Below, piece by piece: positions 12,101-21,499 of a stretch of DNA of 64,000 nucleotides; position 1 is the first letter of the stretch, and each line of letters begins with the position of its first letter. The DNA is taken from assembly GCA_007922195.1 (NCBI GenBank), contig ML682024.1, forward strand, positions 1,474,051 to 1,538,050, written 5' to 3'. Under the pieces are notes generated by a model, which did not search any database, was not told where the DNA came from, and was given only the letters and a program-made list of their open reading frames with translations. This stretch comes from Podocnemis expansa. Lineage: Eukaryota; Chordata; Testudines; Podocnemididae. The position numbers were made by a program, and so were the translations under genes.

Positions 12101-14051
12101 GATGTAGAATGTTTACTGGAATTTAATTCTTGTTGCTGTTTTATTAATTTGTATGAATGCATTTTAAAGTTAAGGTATGATTTCAGAAGACGGTAACTTA
12201 TGTTTACTTGTTAATACACACTGCAGTTATGTAACAGATATTGCCATGATGAATGTGTAGTGCTTATTCTTCTTGCATTTACTTCAGAGATTTCATTATA
12301 TCTTTCTTCAAACATTTTTATTACCATCTCAAGTCCTCTTGCTCTACTTTTCTTATTTGTTCATTGCAGTCATATCAATGGAATATAACATAAATGTAAC
12401 CAAGATGCACTATTAGATGGCTTTTAACTTTGTCCCTACTAAAAGAGAGTTACAGAGGGAACAAAATTACTTGAAGCTGACACCCTTATTGCTACTTGAG
12501 AAGTGCCAGGTTTGACCGTCCTTTTTATGGGACAATTTTGTCAAACTCTCTGAAAAGTGAAATTGTGACATCCTAAATGGGTAGAACCTGATCTGCAACT
12601 CTCCTCACCCTCGGCTTTGGGAGATGAGGGGGAAAGGGATACTGAGTATGACTTCAATTAAAAAAAACAAATAAATTAGAATGGCCTTACCTTTTATTAT
12701 GAGGTTCCCTTTAGAATATAGTTTTCTCACTTTCTTATGCCCCAACCTATTCTATGGCTCCCAATCCTTACTGGTCACCTAAGGACTGAGCTTAGTTCCT
12801 AACTTAGCTGTCTTATGTTGTCGTGCACCTGCTGGATCTGCCCTGTTCTTATGTTGAAGTACTAAATGAGAGATTTCCCAGGGCGGACATATTGGGGGTT
12901 GGTTGGTTGGTTTATTTATTTATTTATTTATTGAGTACCACTGGAAATGAAAATGAGCTTTCTTTTTTTAAACTGGAAATTTACAGGCTATTAGTCTATA
13001 AAGTGGTTTAAACTCTTTTCGTATTTAAAGAGGAAAAAGAAAACAGCCAAACTATTAACACTGGAAAATTGGTTCCTGTACAACTGCAATGACTGGTTTC
13101 ATAGCATTTTTAGTACACATATCTATATTAATTTGACAGTTGCTCCACAGTAGAAATTGATGTAATATTGGTTATAACACAGGAGGACTATCACTAATGC
13201 AGAGCATGCTGCAGTGCTTGCTGTCGTAGAGACACAGTGGACTTGCCTTTTGTGTGATATACACAGTTTTGTATTTACAAATGGCATTTGACACATACTA
13301 GGTGGGTGCTTGATAACCCATTTTAGGTTAATGCAATTACCAGATTTATGTATGCACGTAGAGAAGATCACTTGAAATTCTTGTCCATTTTTAGCATTGT
13401 CTCCTTATCACCAGAACTCCAATAGGAGCTGTTTGTCATACTTCAGCCACAACCATTGATTCGTTCCACAAAATTCTGTGGTTGGTTCCCTGTGACCTCA
13501 CAGACCATCTTTCTAGAAGAACATATGAAACTGACATTCCACTACTGCAACCAAGGCTGAGGACTGACCCTCATGCTTCTACCCTGCCTTACTGAGAATA
13601 AATAGAATTTGTTTCTCCAGTTTAGACTCACAGAACACTGCAACTCGGCGGGACCCATGAAAGAACCCCATGTTTGATGTGTATTCAATTTGTGCTCATT
13701 CATGTTTTCTAGGAAAAGTTGTGCTACCAGTGCATATCAGTAGAAATTAGATGCATTAATGTTGTTTGGGCCTTGTCTGTATTATGAAAAGCTAGCATGT
13801 TGCTAGGGTTTATTACAATATGGTTGTATCTTACATGGTTAAAATATGGTTGTCTTTTGAGTCGCTGCTGATATCTATTTCCATATAGGTGTGCATGTGC
13901 CTCCATGCATGGTCACCAGAAGCTTTTTTGCCCTTAGCAGGCCCCATAGGGCCAGTATGATGCCCCCTGGAGCCCTGCGTGCATGTTGTTGCCTGTAAGG
14001 CACTGATGGTCCTACACCAGGGCCAGATGAAGGCATGCTGAGAACCTAAGC
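9103..14051. other. Mostly unique sequence, no recognised gene
   Basis: No exon series, LINE protein motif or long open frame. A TTTA simple repeat lies at about 12911-12932. A palindromic segment around 10930-11120, with GGTTAGGTACCTAACTCTCA in the middle, resembles an old interspersed repeat. Segments near 10490-10720 and 11200-11390 are AT-rich with intact-looking TF-type motifs and could be conserved non-coding sequence. That cannot be tested without alignment. Confidence 0.45.
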
Positions 14052-14821
14052 CAGGGATTGGTAATGCAGGCTCAGTGAGCCACCTGTGGCTCCCTGGGTC
14101 TCCCCTTCTGGCTCCCTGGCAGTCTCCTCTAGGGAGCCAGGTGTGCTCCGGAGACTCCTGGTTGGCCCCAGCATCGTGCCCAAATCAGGGGCACCCATAC
14201 ACCCTCCCACCGCAACCACATGAGCTTGAAGCAGCCCAGCAGCTCCACCATGACCCCTAGTGCTGGTGGGGGGTGTATGGGCTGGGTGCACTCCCTCCAT
14301 CCCTCCCTCCGCTGGTGGGCCAGAGCAGCACTGTCCCACCTACCCCCAGCCAGCTGTCCCTCCCAAGAGCAGCTGGCAGAGAGCTGCAGCTTGTGGAGGC
14401 AGGGCCTGGAGTGGCCCACTCCACAGAGTTCAGGCTGCTTTGACCCAGCCACTCCAGGCTTAAACAGAGGCTGCCTCGCTCCCAGACCCTGGATCAGACC
14501 TGTTCAGCCATGGGGTGGCTGGGTCAAAGCAGCTAGAACTCTGCAGAGGGGCCATTCCAGGATCCCGCCTGCATGAGCTGCAGCTCTCCGTCAGCTACCC
14601 TTGGGAGGGACGGCCGGCCGGGGGTAGGCAGGGCAGTGCTGCTTTGACCCACCAGTGGAGAAAGGGATGGAGGGAGTGCGCGCCCCCTGCACACACCCCA
14701 CCTGCCCTGGGGGCCGCAGCACAGCTGCTGGGCTGGCTTAGGCTTAGGCTCAGGCTCATGTAGTTGTGGTGGGAAGGTGGGGGGAAATGGCTTTTCTGCT
14801 CTTTTTGGTTGCTGACCCCTG
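14052..14821. mobile_element. 770-bp foldback hAT element
   Basis: Left terminus CAGGGATTGGTAATG and right terminus GGTTGCTGACCCCTG are imperfect inverted repeats. The 8-bp flanks ACCTAAGC (14044-14051) and TCCTAAGC (14822-14829) agree at 7 of 8. The GC-rich interior is one large inverted repeat: 14199-14456 pairs with 14513-14785 around a loop of about 56 bp. The overlapping long frames on both strands of this block are a by-product of its GC content and symmetry. No transposase is present. Confidence 0.85.
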
Positions 14822-15280
14822 TCCTAAGCTACCTCAGGACTTGGAGGCCCTAAACCATAAAAAAATAAAGAGGAAAAAAGTGTACTGCATAATAACACAA
14901 TGGGTACTAGAAAAGTAAACAATAAATGTTATATTTGTATAGGTAAAGACGCAGTGAAAAATAACTAAATAAAACATACATCTTGCAAAAAACCTTAATT
15001 GTATTATCAAATACCTTATGATAAATCTTAGGTCTCTCTGACATATTTAGAGGCCCCTCATAATGTGAGACCCTAAGTCACTGTTTACTTGCCTTATGCC
15101 TAAATCCAGCACTGTCCTATGCCCCGTTCAGTTCCTTCTTTCTGCCCGTGGAACTTTTTAGCTCTGCTTGCTTCATTGCAAGCTGGTGGGTGGGGGCAGG
15201 GAATCACCGATAGGATAAATGTTGCATCTGCAAGTCTCTTAAGCCAAGGACTCAAACACAGAGAAGAATACAGTTTGAGG
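14822..15280. other. No recognised gene
   Basis: AT-rich spacer between two hAT elements. Confidence 0.5.
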
Positions 15281-15638
15281 CAGGGGTGTGCAACCTGTGA
15301 CTCTGGAGCCACGTGCAGCTCTTTGCCTGCCTCCTTCTTGCTCCAAGCTCTGCCCCCCACCACCAGTGGGGGACTCCATGAGCAGCCTGTGCCTGGCTCC
15401 AGGCTCCACCCCTCCACCACTGAGGGACCATGCAGGCAGCCTGCACTGGGGGCCCCTGTGGGAGGCCCACTCCTGGTTTTGGGCTCTTCCCTCACCAGGG
15501 AATCCTGTGGCAGGTGCCCTGGCGCAGGTCCTAGCTCCCCCCACCTGGAGACCACCCCCGTTGCAGCCCTCAAAACCCTTGGATATTGAAAGAATTTTTG
15601 AAAATGTCTCTTCTGAGCTTTTGGTTTGCTGACCCCTG
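15281..15638. mobile_element. 358-bp non-autonomous hAT element
   Basis: Left terminus CAGGGGTGTGCAACCTGTG, right terminus GGTTTGCTGACCCCTG. The 8-bp flanks GTTTGAGG (15273-15280) and GTTTAAGG (15639-15646) match at 7 of 8. Same terminal family as 14052-14821. The C-rich interior produces spurious open frames on both strands. Confidence 0.85.
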
Positions 15639-16055
15639 GTTTAAGGCTTTGTTTATTGAGGCAACATAGGACCAGCATCAGAGCCGGCATGGTTCGCAGT
15701 CGGCACCCCCACCACTTCAGCACTGGTCCCTGTCTGCACTGGCTAAGAGAAGCCACAGATCTATTGAGATTACTCACTTGTACCAACTGGGAATGTGGTA
15801 CTGAATGAAGCCCTACAAAGGGGGACCCAGGAGACTAGCCAGAAGACATTTCACTTATGAGGTACAGCCCTGACACCAGGCATCACACAGACAGCTACAC
15901 TGCTGCTCTCCCTGGCATGGACCAAGAAGGCGGATCGAGCAAGGTGCCACAAAGGACAGCAGAACAGAGTGGCATTGCCTTTGAGCAAGACAAAGGACTC
16001 CGGTGCTATCAACACCATTGGTGCCCAAGGTGTCTGAGGTGACCTGATCCTGGAT

Positions 16056-16450
16056 GGCTTTGCCAATGCCTGCACCTCAAACTTCCCCTTGAAACCCAGT
16101 TCAGGGGATCCACAGCTGATTTCCCAGCAGTGGAAGGGCTCCCATGCTGTACACACGACTGAGGCCAGAGGTGGTTTGAGCCTGATTAGTCTTGCCAGTT
16201 CTTCCATGTCCAACCCCCTCAGATCCCAGGAGGGACAAGGGACCCACAGATGACTCCCAGCTGTGTGAGGGCTCCAATGCTGTACATACTGTTCATGCCT
16301 GAGGCATTTGAATTGCCTAGAGCCTTGCTGGCCTGCCAGTGCCTCACCCTCCAACCCAATTTGGAGCTCAGAAGGAACAGATAGGGAGCCCCACACTGGC
16401 TTATCAGTGGCCTCGGGGCCTGAGCGCCAATGACCCACCTCCAGGATGGC
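16056..16450 (+). repeat. Tandem array, three diverged units of about 133 bp
   Basis: Unit starts align at about 16056 (GGCTTTGCCAATGCC), 16188 (AGTCTTGCCAGTTC) and 16321 (AGCCTTGCTGGCCTGCC). Units one and two also share a GGGCTCC-ATGCTGTACA segment. The divergence is high, so the duplication is old. Confidence 0.6.
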
Positions 16451-16509
16451 AAGCCATTGAACTTGGTACAGATGGCACCACTAGGTGAGGACTCACAGTT
16501 TCTGTGATG

Positions 16510-16722
16510 CTCTCAGTCTTCTCAGCGCTGGCTGTTCCCAGTAATGGATGAGTTGCACTGAGCCCAGTGTTTTTCTGCTGTGCTCCCAGTCTCCTTTGTA
16601 CTGGCTGCCTCCAGTATCGGGTGAGCCACCCCAAAGTCAGCACTTCTGAAGCACTCCCTGTCTCCTCAGCACTGACTGTTCCTGGTACCGGATGAGCTCA
16701 ACCAAAGGTAGTGTTGTGTATT
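16510..16722 (+). repeat. Tandem array, three units of 71 bp
   Basis: Corresponding segments start at 16512, 16583 and 16654, each with CTC-AGTCTCCT-like sequence followed by CTGGCTG and a GTA..GG(A/G)TGAG box. The period is constant at 71 bp. Confidence 0.7.
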
Positions 16723-18639
16723 CATCTTCATCAGTAAATACTTTGCTGGTCAGACTCCTCAGCGCTCACAGGTTCAGCCGCTGAAGAAAAGTAGGGTGGA
16801 CAAATGGTACAGAACACTGGTGGCACCAAAAGAGACTACAAACAGGAATTAGCCCCCAACGTGGTGGCACCAATCCTGTGCTGCACTTCCTCCTCCTGTA
16901 GGTCACCAAAGAGGTATACGCCTGGGGGGAGGGAATCTAAAAGTTGGATCCACCTCCCCCTACAGCACCAAGGTGGACCGTCTGAGGTCCATTAGCAGAG
17001 GCTTTGAGGGACCCAAAAGGAGAAGGTCAGCCCCCCTACCTCCTCGACCCCAAACACTGACTCAGGCAGATCACTGGCCCTATAGGTCTTCATGAGCATT
17101 CCCTGCAGAGACAGGACCTGAATCTTTAGGTCATCTGGAGCCCAATTGGCAAGCTCCTGTGCCTCGGTGGGTTCCTGGATCATAAGAAGAATCTGATCTG
17201 GTGAGGGAACCTGCACAAAGACGAAAGGTGGTTTCCCACCAGTCATCCCTTTCCTGCAGAAGGGGGTAGTCCTCCATGTCCAGGGAGGGGTGCTCGAGAT
17301 GGCTTAGCCTCCCTGGAAAGCCCCTTTTTGGTAGTCCCTACTTCATAAGGAGACAAAATATGATGCCCCATTAAGGGGTCCAGATTCTTGTTTACCCAGC
17401 TAGCACTGGGTAATTAGCTGGTGGATGCTGTAAACCAGAGTCAGGGAGGTGAGTGGATGACATAAGGCCATCCCAGTTCCACCCTAAGATTAAAGTGCTA
17501 AAAGGCTGGATCTCTTTGCAGAAAGCTTTATTCAACTGCTAGCATGCAGTTTAGAATTTCAAACCTACAAAACCCATTGGGGGGAAAGGTAACTTTAACC
17601 TCTAGAACTCTTATCAAGCAATGTGGAGGCTACCTTCTGTAAAATCAGGCCTTGGATTACATTACGTTTCCGGGGAAGGAGTTGTGGTAGGAAAAAACAC
17701 TATGCAAGCTTCATGAGATACTCAGTTGGCATGTGGCATCTTTTGTGGATAGGGGCCTCAGATCTTTCACAAAAGGTCCCACTGTCTGTTAAGGACCTTC
17801 CATTTTACAGGTCATTACTTCCTGACCAAATGGACAAGAAACTGGTTGGTGAAGTAGGTTGGGCTATGGCTTCTGGGGGTCATTACATATTGCATTCTCT
17901 CAAACATCTGCACTGTCTGCAGCAACAGCAGTAAAGGCTCCCTTCCCAGATGTCCTGTAGACAAAAGAGAGAGGTCCAATAAGTTTCAGGCTGTCACCCC
18001 AATGACCAAAGACAGTCATTTGGAGGATGTGCCTGAGGTGGGTTCCAAAAGTTAATCTCAGGGTCCCTCCTTCCCTCCCTAGGCCATTTATTCCAAGGCA
18101 AAAGGGACCCTAGGACTGCTTCACATCCTGCGCTACGCAGAAGCAGGATCTTATTTCCAGTTTGCACCCCTGCTATCTGCGCTTTCTCTGGTCCTTCATG
18201 GGTCTTTTCTCCATATATTGGTGGTAACAGCCTACCTAAGACACAGAAGGCTCCAGATCTTCCTGTGAAGAGAAGCTCCCATACACAGATGTAGAAAAAC
18301 ATGTGTCCCACATGCACCATTTGCAACCTCCTGGATCCTTCTCCCATCCAGGCTTTCCTCCTTTGAGCTCATTTCAGAGCAAGTTCAGGCATTGTTAGCC
18401 TTCACCAGTGCCCAATCAGTAGACATTTCCTACAGCTAGGAGGATGTATGACAGCCCTCCCCCCACTTTCATGGAGAGGCTTGCTTGTCTTGACTCAGAC
18501 TGCTCTAGTCATGGCTAGAGTCAGTTTACCTTCCCTGCAGGAATTCCCTAGGTGGGATGGTCACTGTCACTCAGCAGGCATTAGCCATGCTACAATGGGA
18601 GCAGAGGCCCCATTCAGTGCTGTGGGATGTACCACTGGA

Positions 18640-19313
18640 GGAACTGGAGGTCATGGTGGATGGGAAGCTGAATATGAGTCAGCAGTATGCTCTTGCTGCC
18701 AAAAAGGCCAATGGCATACTGGGCTGCATCAGAAGAAGTGTTGCCAGCAGATTGAGGGATGTGATCATTCCCCTCTATTTGTTACTGGTGAGGCCGCATC
18801 TGGAATACTGTGTCAAGTTCTGGGCTCCCCACTGCAAAAAGGACATGGACAAATTAGAAGGAGTCCAGCGGTGGGCAACAAAAATGATCAAGGGGCTGGA
18901 GCACAAGACCTATGAAGAAAGACTGAAGGAACTAGGCTTATTTAGCTTGCAGAAGAGAAGACTGAGGGGGGATTTGATAGCAACCTTCAACTACCTGAAG
19001 GGATGCTCCAAGGAGGATGGAGCTCAGCTGTTCTCAGTAGTAACAGGGGACAGAACAAGGAACAATGGTTTCAAGTTGCAGCTGGGAAGGTTGAGGCTGG
19101 ATATTAGGAAAAACTTTCTTACTAGGTGAGTGATAAAGCATTGGAATGGGCTACCTAGGGAGGTGGTGGAATCTCTGTCTTTGGAGATGTTTAAGGCCCG
19201 GCTGGACAAAACTCTGGCTGGGATAATTTAGTGGGAGTGGTCCTGCTTTTTTGACAGGGGATTGGACTAGATGACCTCATGAGGTCCCTTCCAACCCTAT
19301 GATTCTATGAACT
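18640..19313 (+). mobile_element. CR1 LINE, 3' end of ORF2 plus 3' UTR
   Basis: From about 18650 the + strand encodes a C-terminal CR1 ORF2 segment: [68 protein letters not shown], then [12 protein letters not shown] stop at 19129-19131 breaks the last part, after which ARLDK-type sequence continues out of frame. The element ends with GGTCCCTTCCAACC and CTATGATTCTATGA, the hallmark CR1 3' tail. It is 5'-truncated and inserted within the DIRS relic. Confidence 0.93.
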
Positions 19314-19410
19314 GACCCTATCAGTCACCCTAGTTTCAGACACCTCTCTGTTCCAGGATGAGGTGTCCGGATAGGTGCTAACCTCAGGACACTGCTGGTG
19401 GTCCAGAGTG

Positions 19411-19472
19411 AAGAGTGCCACACAACTTCTTGGTTTTTTTGCTGGACTAGACTAACATGGCTGCCCCTTCGG
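19411..19472 (+). mobile_element. Penelope-like 3' tail fragment
   Basis: GTGCCACACAACTTCTTGG followed by a T-run and CTAGACTAACATGGCTGCCCC matches the tail of the copy at 57545-57585. It lies just after the CR1 insertion, inside the DIRS block. Confidence 0.65.
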
Positions 19473-20178
19473 AAATTCTCCATACTAGTATCAAGGAACC
19501 ACATGCAATATACCTCACCTGCAAAGTCAGCCTTCATATTGTGGGGACCAGAGTAGTACAAGGACTGACAGACAACACAACAGCCAAATACTACATGAAC
19601 TGGCAGGGAGGGGCACTCTTTCAACCCTCTGCAAGTAGGCAGTTGATCTACAAGAACTGGAGGTGAGAGAGAGTTCCTGCTTAATGCCCTCTCACCTACC
19701 TGGACAGAGGATTGGCAAGGATCACCTCAGCAGATCCTCCCTGCCACATCACAGTTGTTCATCACACCCACAGGTGACCAATGGTTATTCTCATGTGGGT
19801 TTATACCCACATGGCCCTCCTTAAGCCTGGTGGAACACAAGTGCCTGCTATATCACTCCCTTCAGGGACTAGGACAGGGCTCTCTGTCTAGTACCTTCTC
19901 ATTCAGTGATCAGGGACCCTGAAATATGCCTTTCAGACAATACCCCTGCTGCACAGGGTGCTGCTAAAAGATCAAGAGGGAAAGGTGGACCTTAGCTTCC
20001 TTGCTCTGTGGTGGCACCAATACTGTTACAGGAGGCAGTGCGACCTTCTGATGGCCCCACTACCAAAATTATCATGGAGACATGATATGTCCCAGGTCCA
20101 TGGCTGTTTGGGCTCCCTGCACCTGATAGCATGGTGGTTCCATGACCAGGTACAGAGGAGCAAGCCAGCTTGATGCAA
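19473..20178 (+). pseudogene. DIRS retrotransposon relic: RNase H and linker region
   Basis: DIRS elements are retrotransposons that encode RT/RNase H and integrate with a tyrosine recombinase. At about 19565-19610 the + strand encodes TDNTTAKYYMNWQGG, the RNase H active-site block typical of DIRS (TDNTT..Y.N.QGG). Further on, about 19965-20150, the frame shows VLLKDQEGKVDLSFLALWWHQ and CLGSLHLIAWWF, corresponding to the linker before the recombinase. Stops and frame shifts are numerous, so the copy is a fossil. The assignment to DIRS rather than Ty3/gypsy rests on the recombinase that follows directly. Confidence 0.75.
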
Positions 20179-20179
20179 G

Positions 20180-21120
20180 TCCAGTGCATTCTGATGGGTA
20201 GCAGGAAATTGTTGACGCAGGTCGTGTTCCGGCCAAAATGGAAACACTTTGCTTATTGGGTCTAGGTCTGAGAAATACACCCAGGCCGCTCAGCAGACGA
20301 CCCTGGATTATTTATGACCTGGAGCACCAGGGATTAGCCCTGACTCTGCCCCCCACCCCCACCCCCAAAGTCTGTCAACTGGCCATATAGGCCTTTCATC
20401 ACACCCATGAGTGTGATGTCAGTTTTCCCACCCCCCAATGATGTCCATATCTTTTGAAGAGGGTGGAGAGGATCAGTTCACAGGGCCATGACTTGGCATT
20501 CCTTAAGCCCTTAATTTAGTCCCTTGCCTGACTAATGGGGTCCCCTTTTCAAACTCATGGCTTTATGCCTGTCACTAATGCCCTTATGCAGTGTGTCCCT
20601 CCTAGTGACCATCTTTTTGTATAGCAGGGCATTGGCCACAGAGTCTCCCTTCACAGTCTTCTGCAATGATAAGGTGCAATTCAGGCCGCACCTGGCCTTC
20701 ACACCCAAGGTTGTTCTCTGTTCCATTATAATCAGGTCATTGTCTTTCCTGTGTTTCCCCCAAAATGCCACGCAAAGAACGAATAATGGAGATGGTGAAA
20801 GAGCTCTGGCCTTTTACAGCAAGAGGAGCCCACTGGCATCAGCCCAGTGGATCTCCTCATGGACCGCTGCCAGCATCAGAGCCTGCTACAAGCAAGCAAA
20901 AGGTCCCTACCTGGCTGGGTCATGGCACACTTAGCCAGAACCCAGGCAGGATTTGCAGCCTTTCTTGCTCTGGTGCCAATACAGGAGATCAGCATGGCAA
21001 TAACCTGATCATTGGCCCAACAACTTGACATCCCTTTGTGCCATCACGCTGCAGGCAAGGGATGATGCACACTTCAGGAGGGCTGTGCTATGGGCAGTTC
21101 ATACTTAACTCCTTCCCACC
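20180..21120 (+). pseudogene. DIRS tyrosine recombinase relic
   Basis: The three-frame reading follows a DIRS recombinase in order. An N-terminal core-binding segment reads GSRKLLTQVVFRPKWKHFAYW (about 20200-20270) and continues to TLDYL and QGLAL near 20310-20340. The catalytic domain includes PFTVFCNDKVQFRPHLAF (about 20650-20705) with a FTPKVV continuation. ISSWTAASIRACYKQAKG follows at 20848-20902, then LARTQAGFAAFLALVPIQEI (20930-20990) and LCAITLQARDDAHFRRAVLWA (21038-21100). This last stretch lies where the C-terminal catalytic box would be, but I cannot confirm which catalytic residues remain. At least four frame changes or stops inactivate it. Family-level confidence is good; subfamily is not determined. 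Confidence 0.8.
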
Positions 21121-21192
21121 GCCAAGGAGTGGCTTGTAAATCGTCTGTATGGGAATGGACATGATCAGTGACTCAAGGAGGAAAAAAAAGGG

Positions 21193-21499
21193 ATAGTTAC
21201 TTACTAGTAATAGCCATTCTTCGAGAAGTGCTATTCATATCCATTCTGCATCCACACACACACCCTTCTCCACTTTTGGAATTAGCAGAAAGAAGGAACT
21301 GAATGGGGCATAGAGTCAGCAGTGCCTCATAAGCCACAGCATGTACATGTGGCTCCAGGGAGCATCTGTGCTGGCCCTCCAGGGTCTGATAAGTTTAAAA
21401 AAAGCTTCTGGTGACCATGCATGAAGGTGCAGGCACACCTGTATGGGATTGGATATGAGCAACATATCTTGAAGAATGCAATTGCTCGTAAGTAATTGC
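21193..21499. repeat. DIRS-associated terminal element with inverted ends
   Basis: The left end (GTTACTTACTAGTAATAGCC, ATTCTTCGAGAAGTGCTATT) and the right end (GGATATGAGCAACATATCTT, GAAGAATGCAATTGCTCGTA) are imperfect inverted repeats of about 50 bp. It lies directly downstream of the recombinase relic, where a DIRS terminal repeat belongs. A related stand-alone copy is at 53697-54010. Confidence 0.65.

Larger units (their letters stand above)
15639..18630 (+). other. Probable 5' part of the DIRS element (gag and RT side), heavily decayed
   Basis: This block is GC-rich like the DIRS remains downstream and is separated from them only by a CR1 copy and a Penelope tail. I see no single conserved domain, so the assignment rests on position and composition. 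Two short tandem arrays sit in it: three units of about 133 bp from about 16056, and three units of 71 bp from about 16512. A serine-rich stretch (SSSCRSPKRY) near 16890 would suit a DIRS gag-like protein. No YLDD-type RT motif is readable. Confidence 0.4.

Noticed and set aside
14046..14763. Several 60-118 codon frames on both strands
   Set aside because: They lie in the foldback hAT; symmetry and high GC explain open frames on both strands.
15100..15786. A 228-codon minus-strand frame
   Set aside because: It runs across the hAT element at 15281-15638 and its borders, with low-complexity composition and no motif.
15851..16438. A 195-codon minus-strand frame
   Set aside because: It overlaps the 133-bp tandem array in the DIRS-side block on the antisense strand; no recognisable domain.
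18448..18915. A 155-codon frame beginning before the CR1 copy
   Set aside because: It starts in DIRS-side sequence and reads CR1 in the wrong frame; the real CR1 frame is the one giving LVRPHLEYC.
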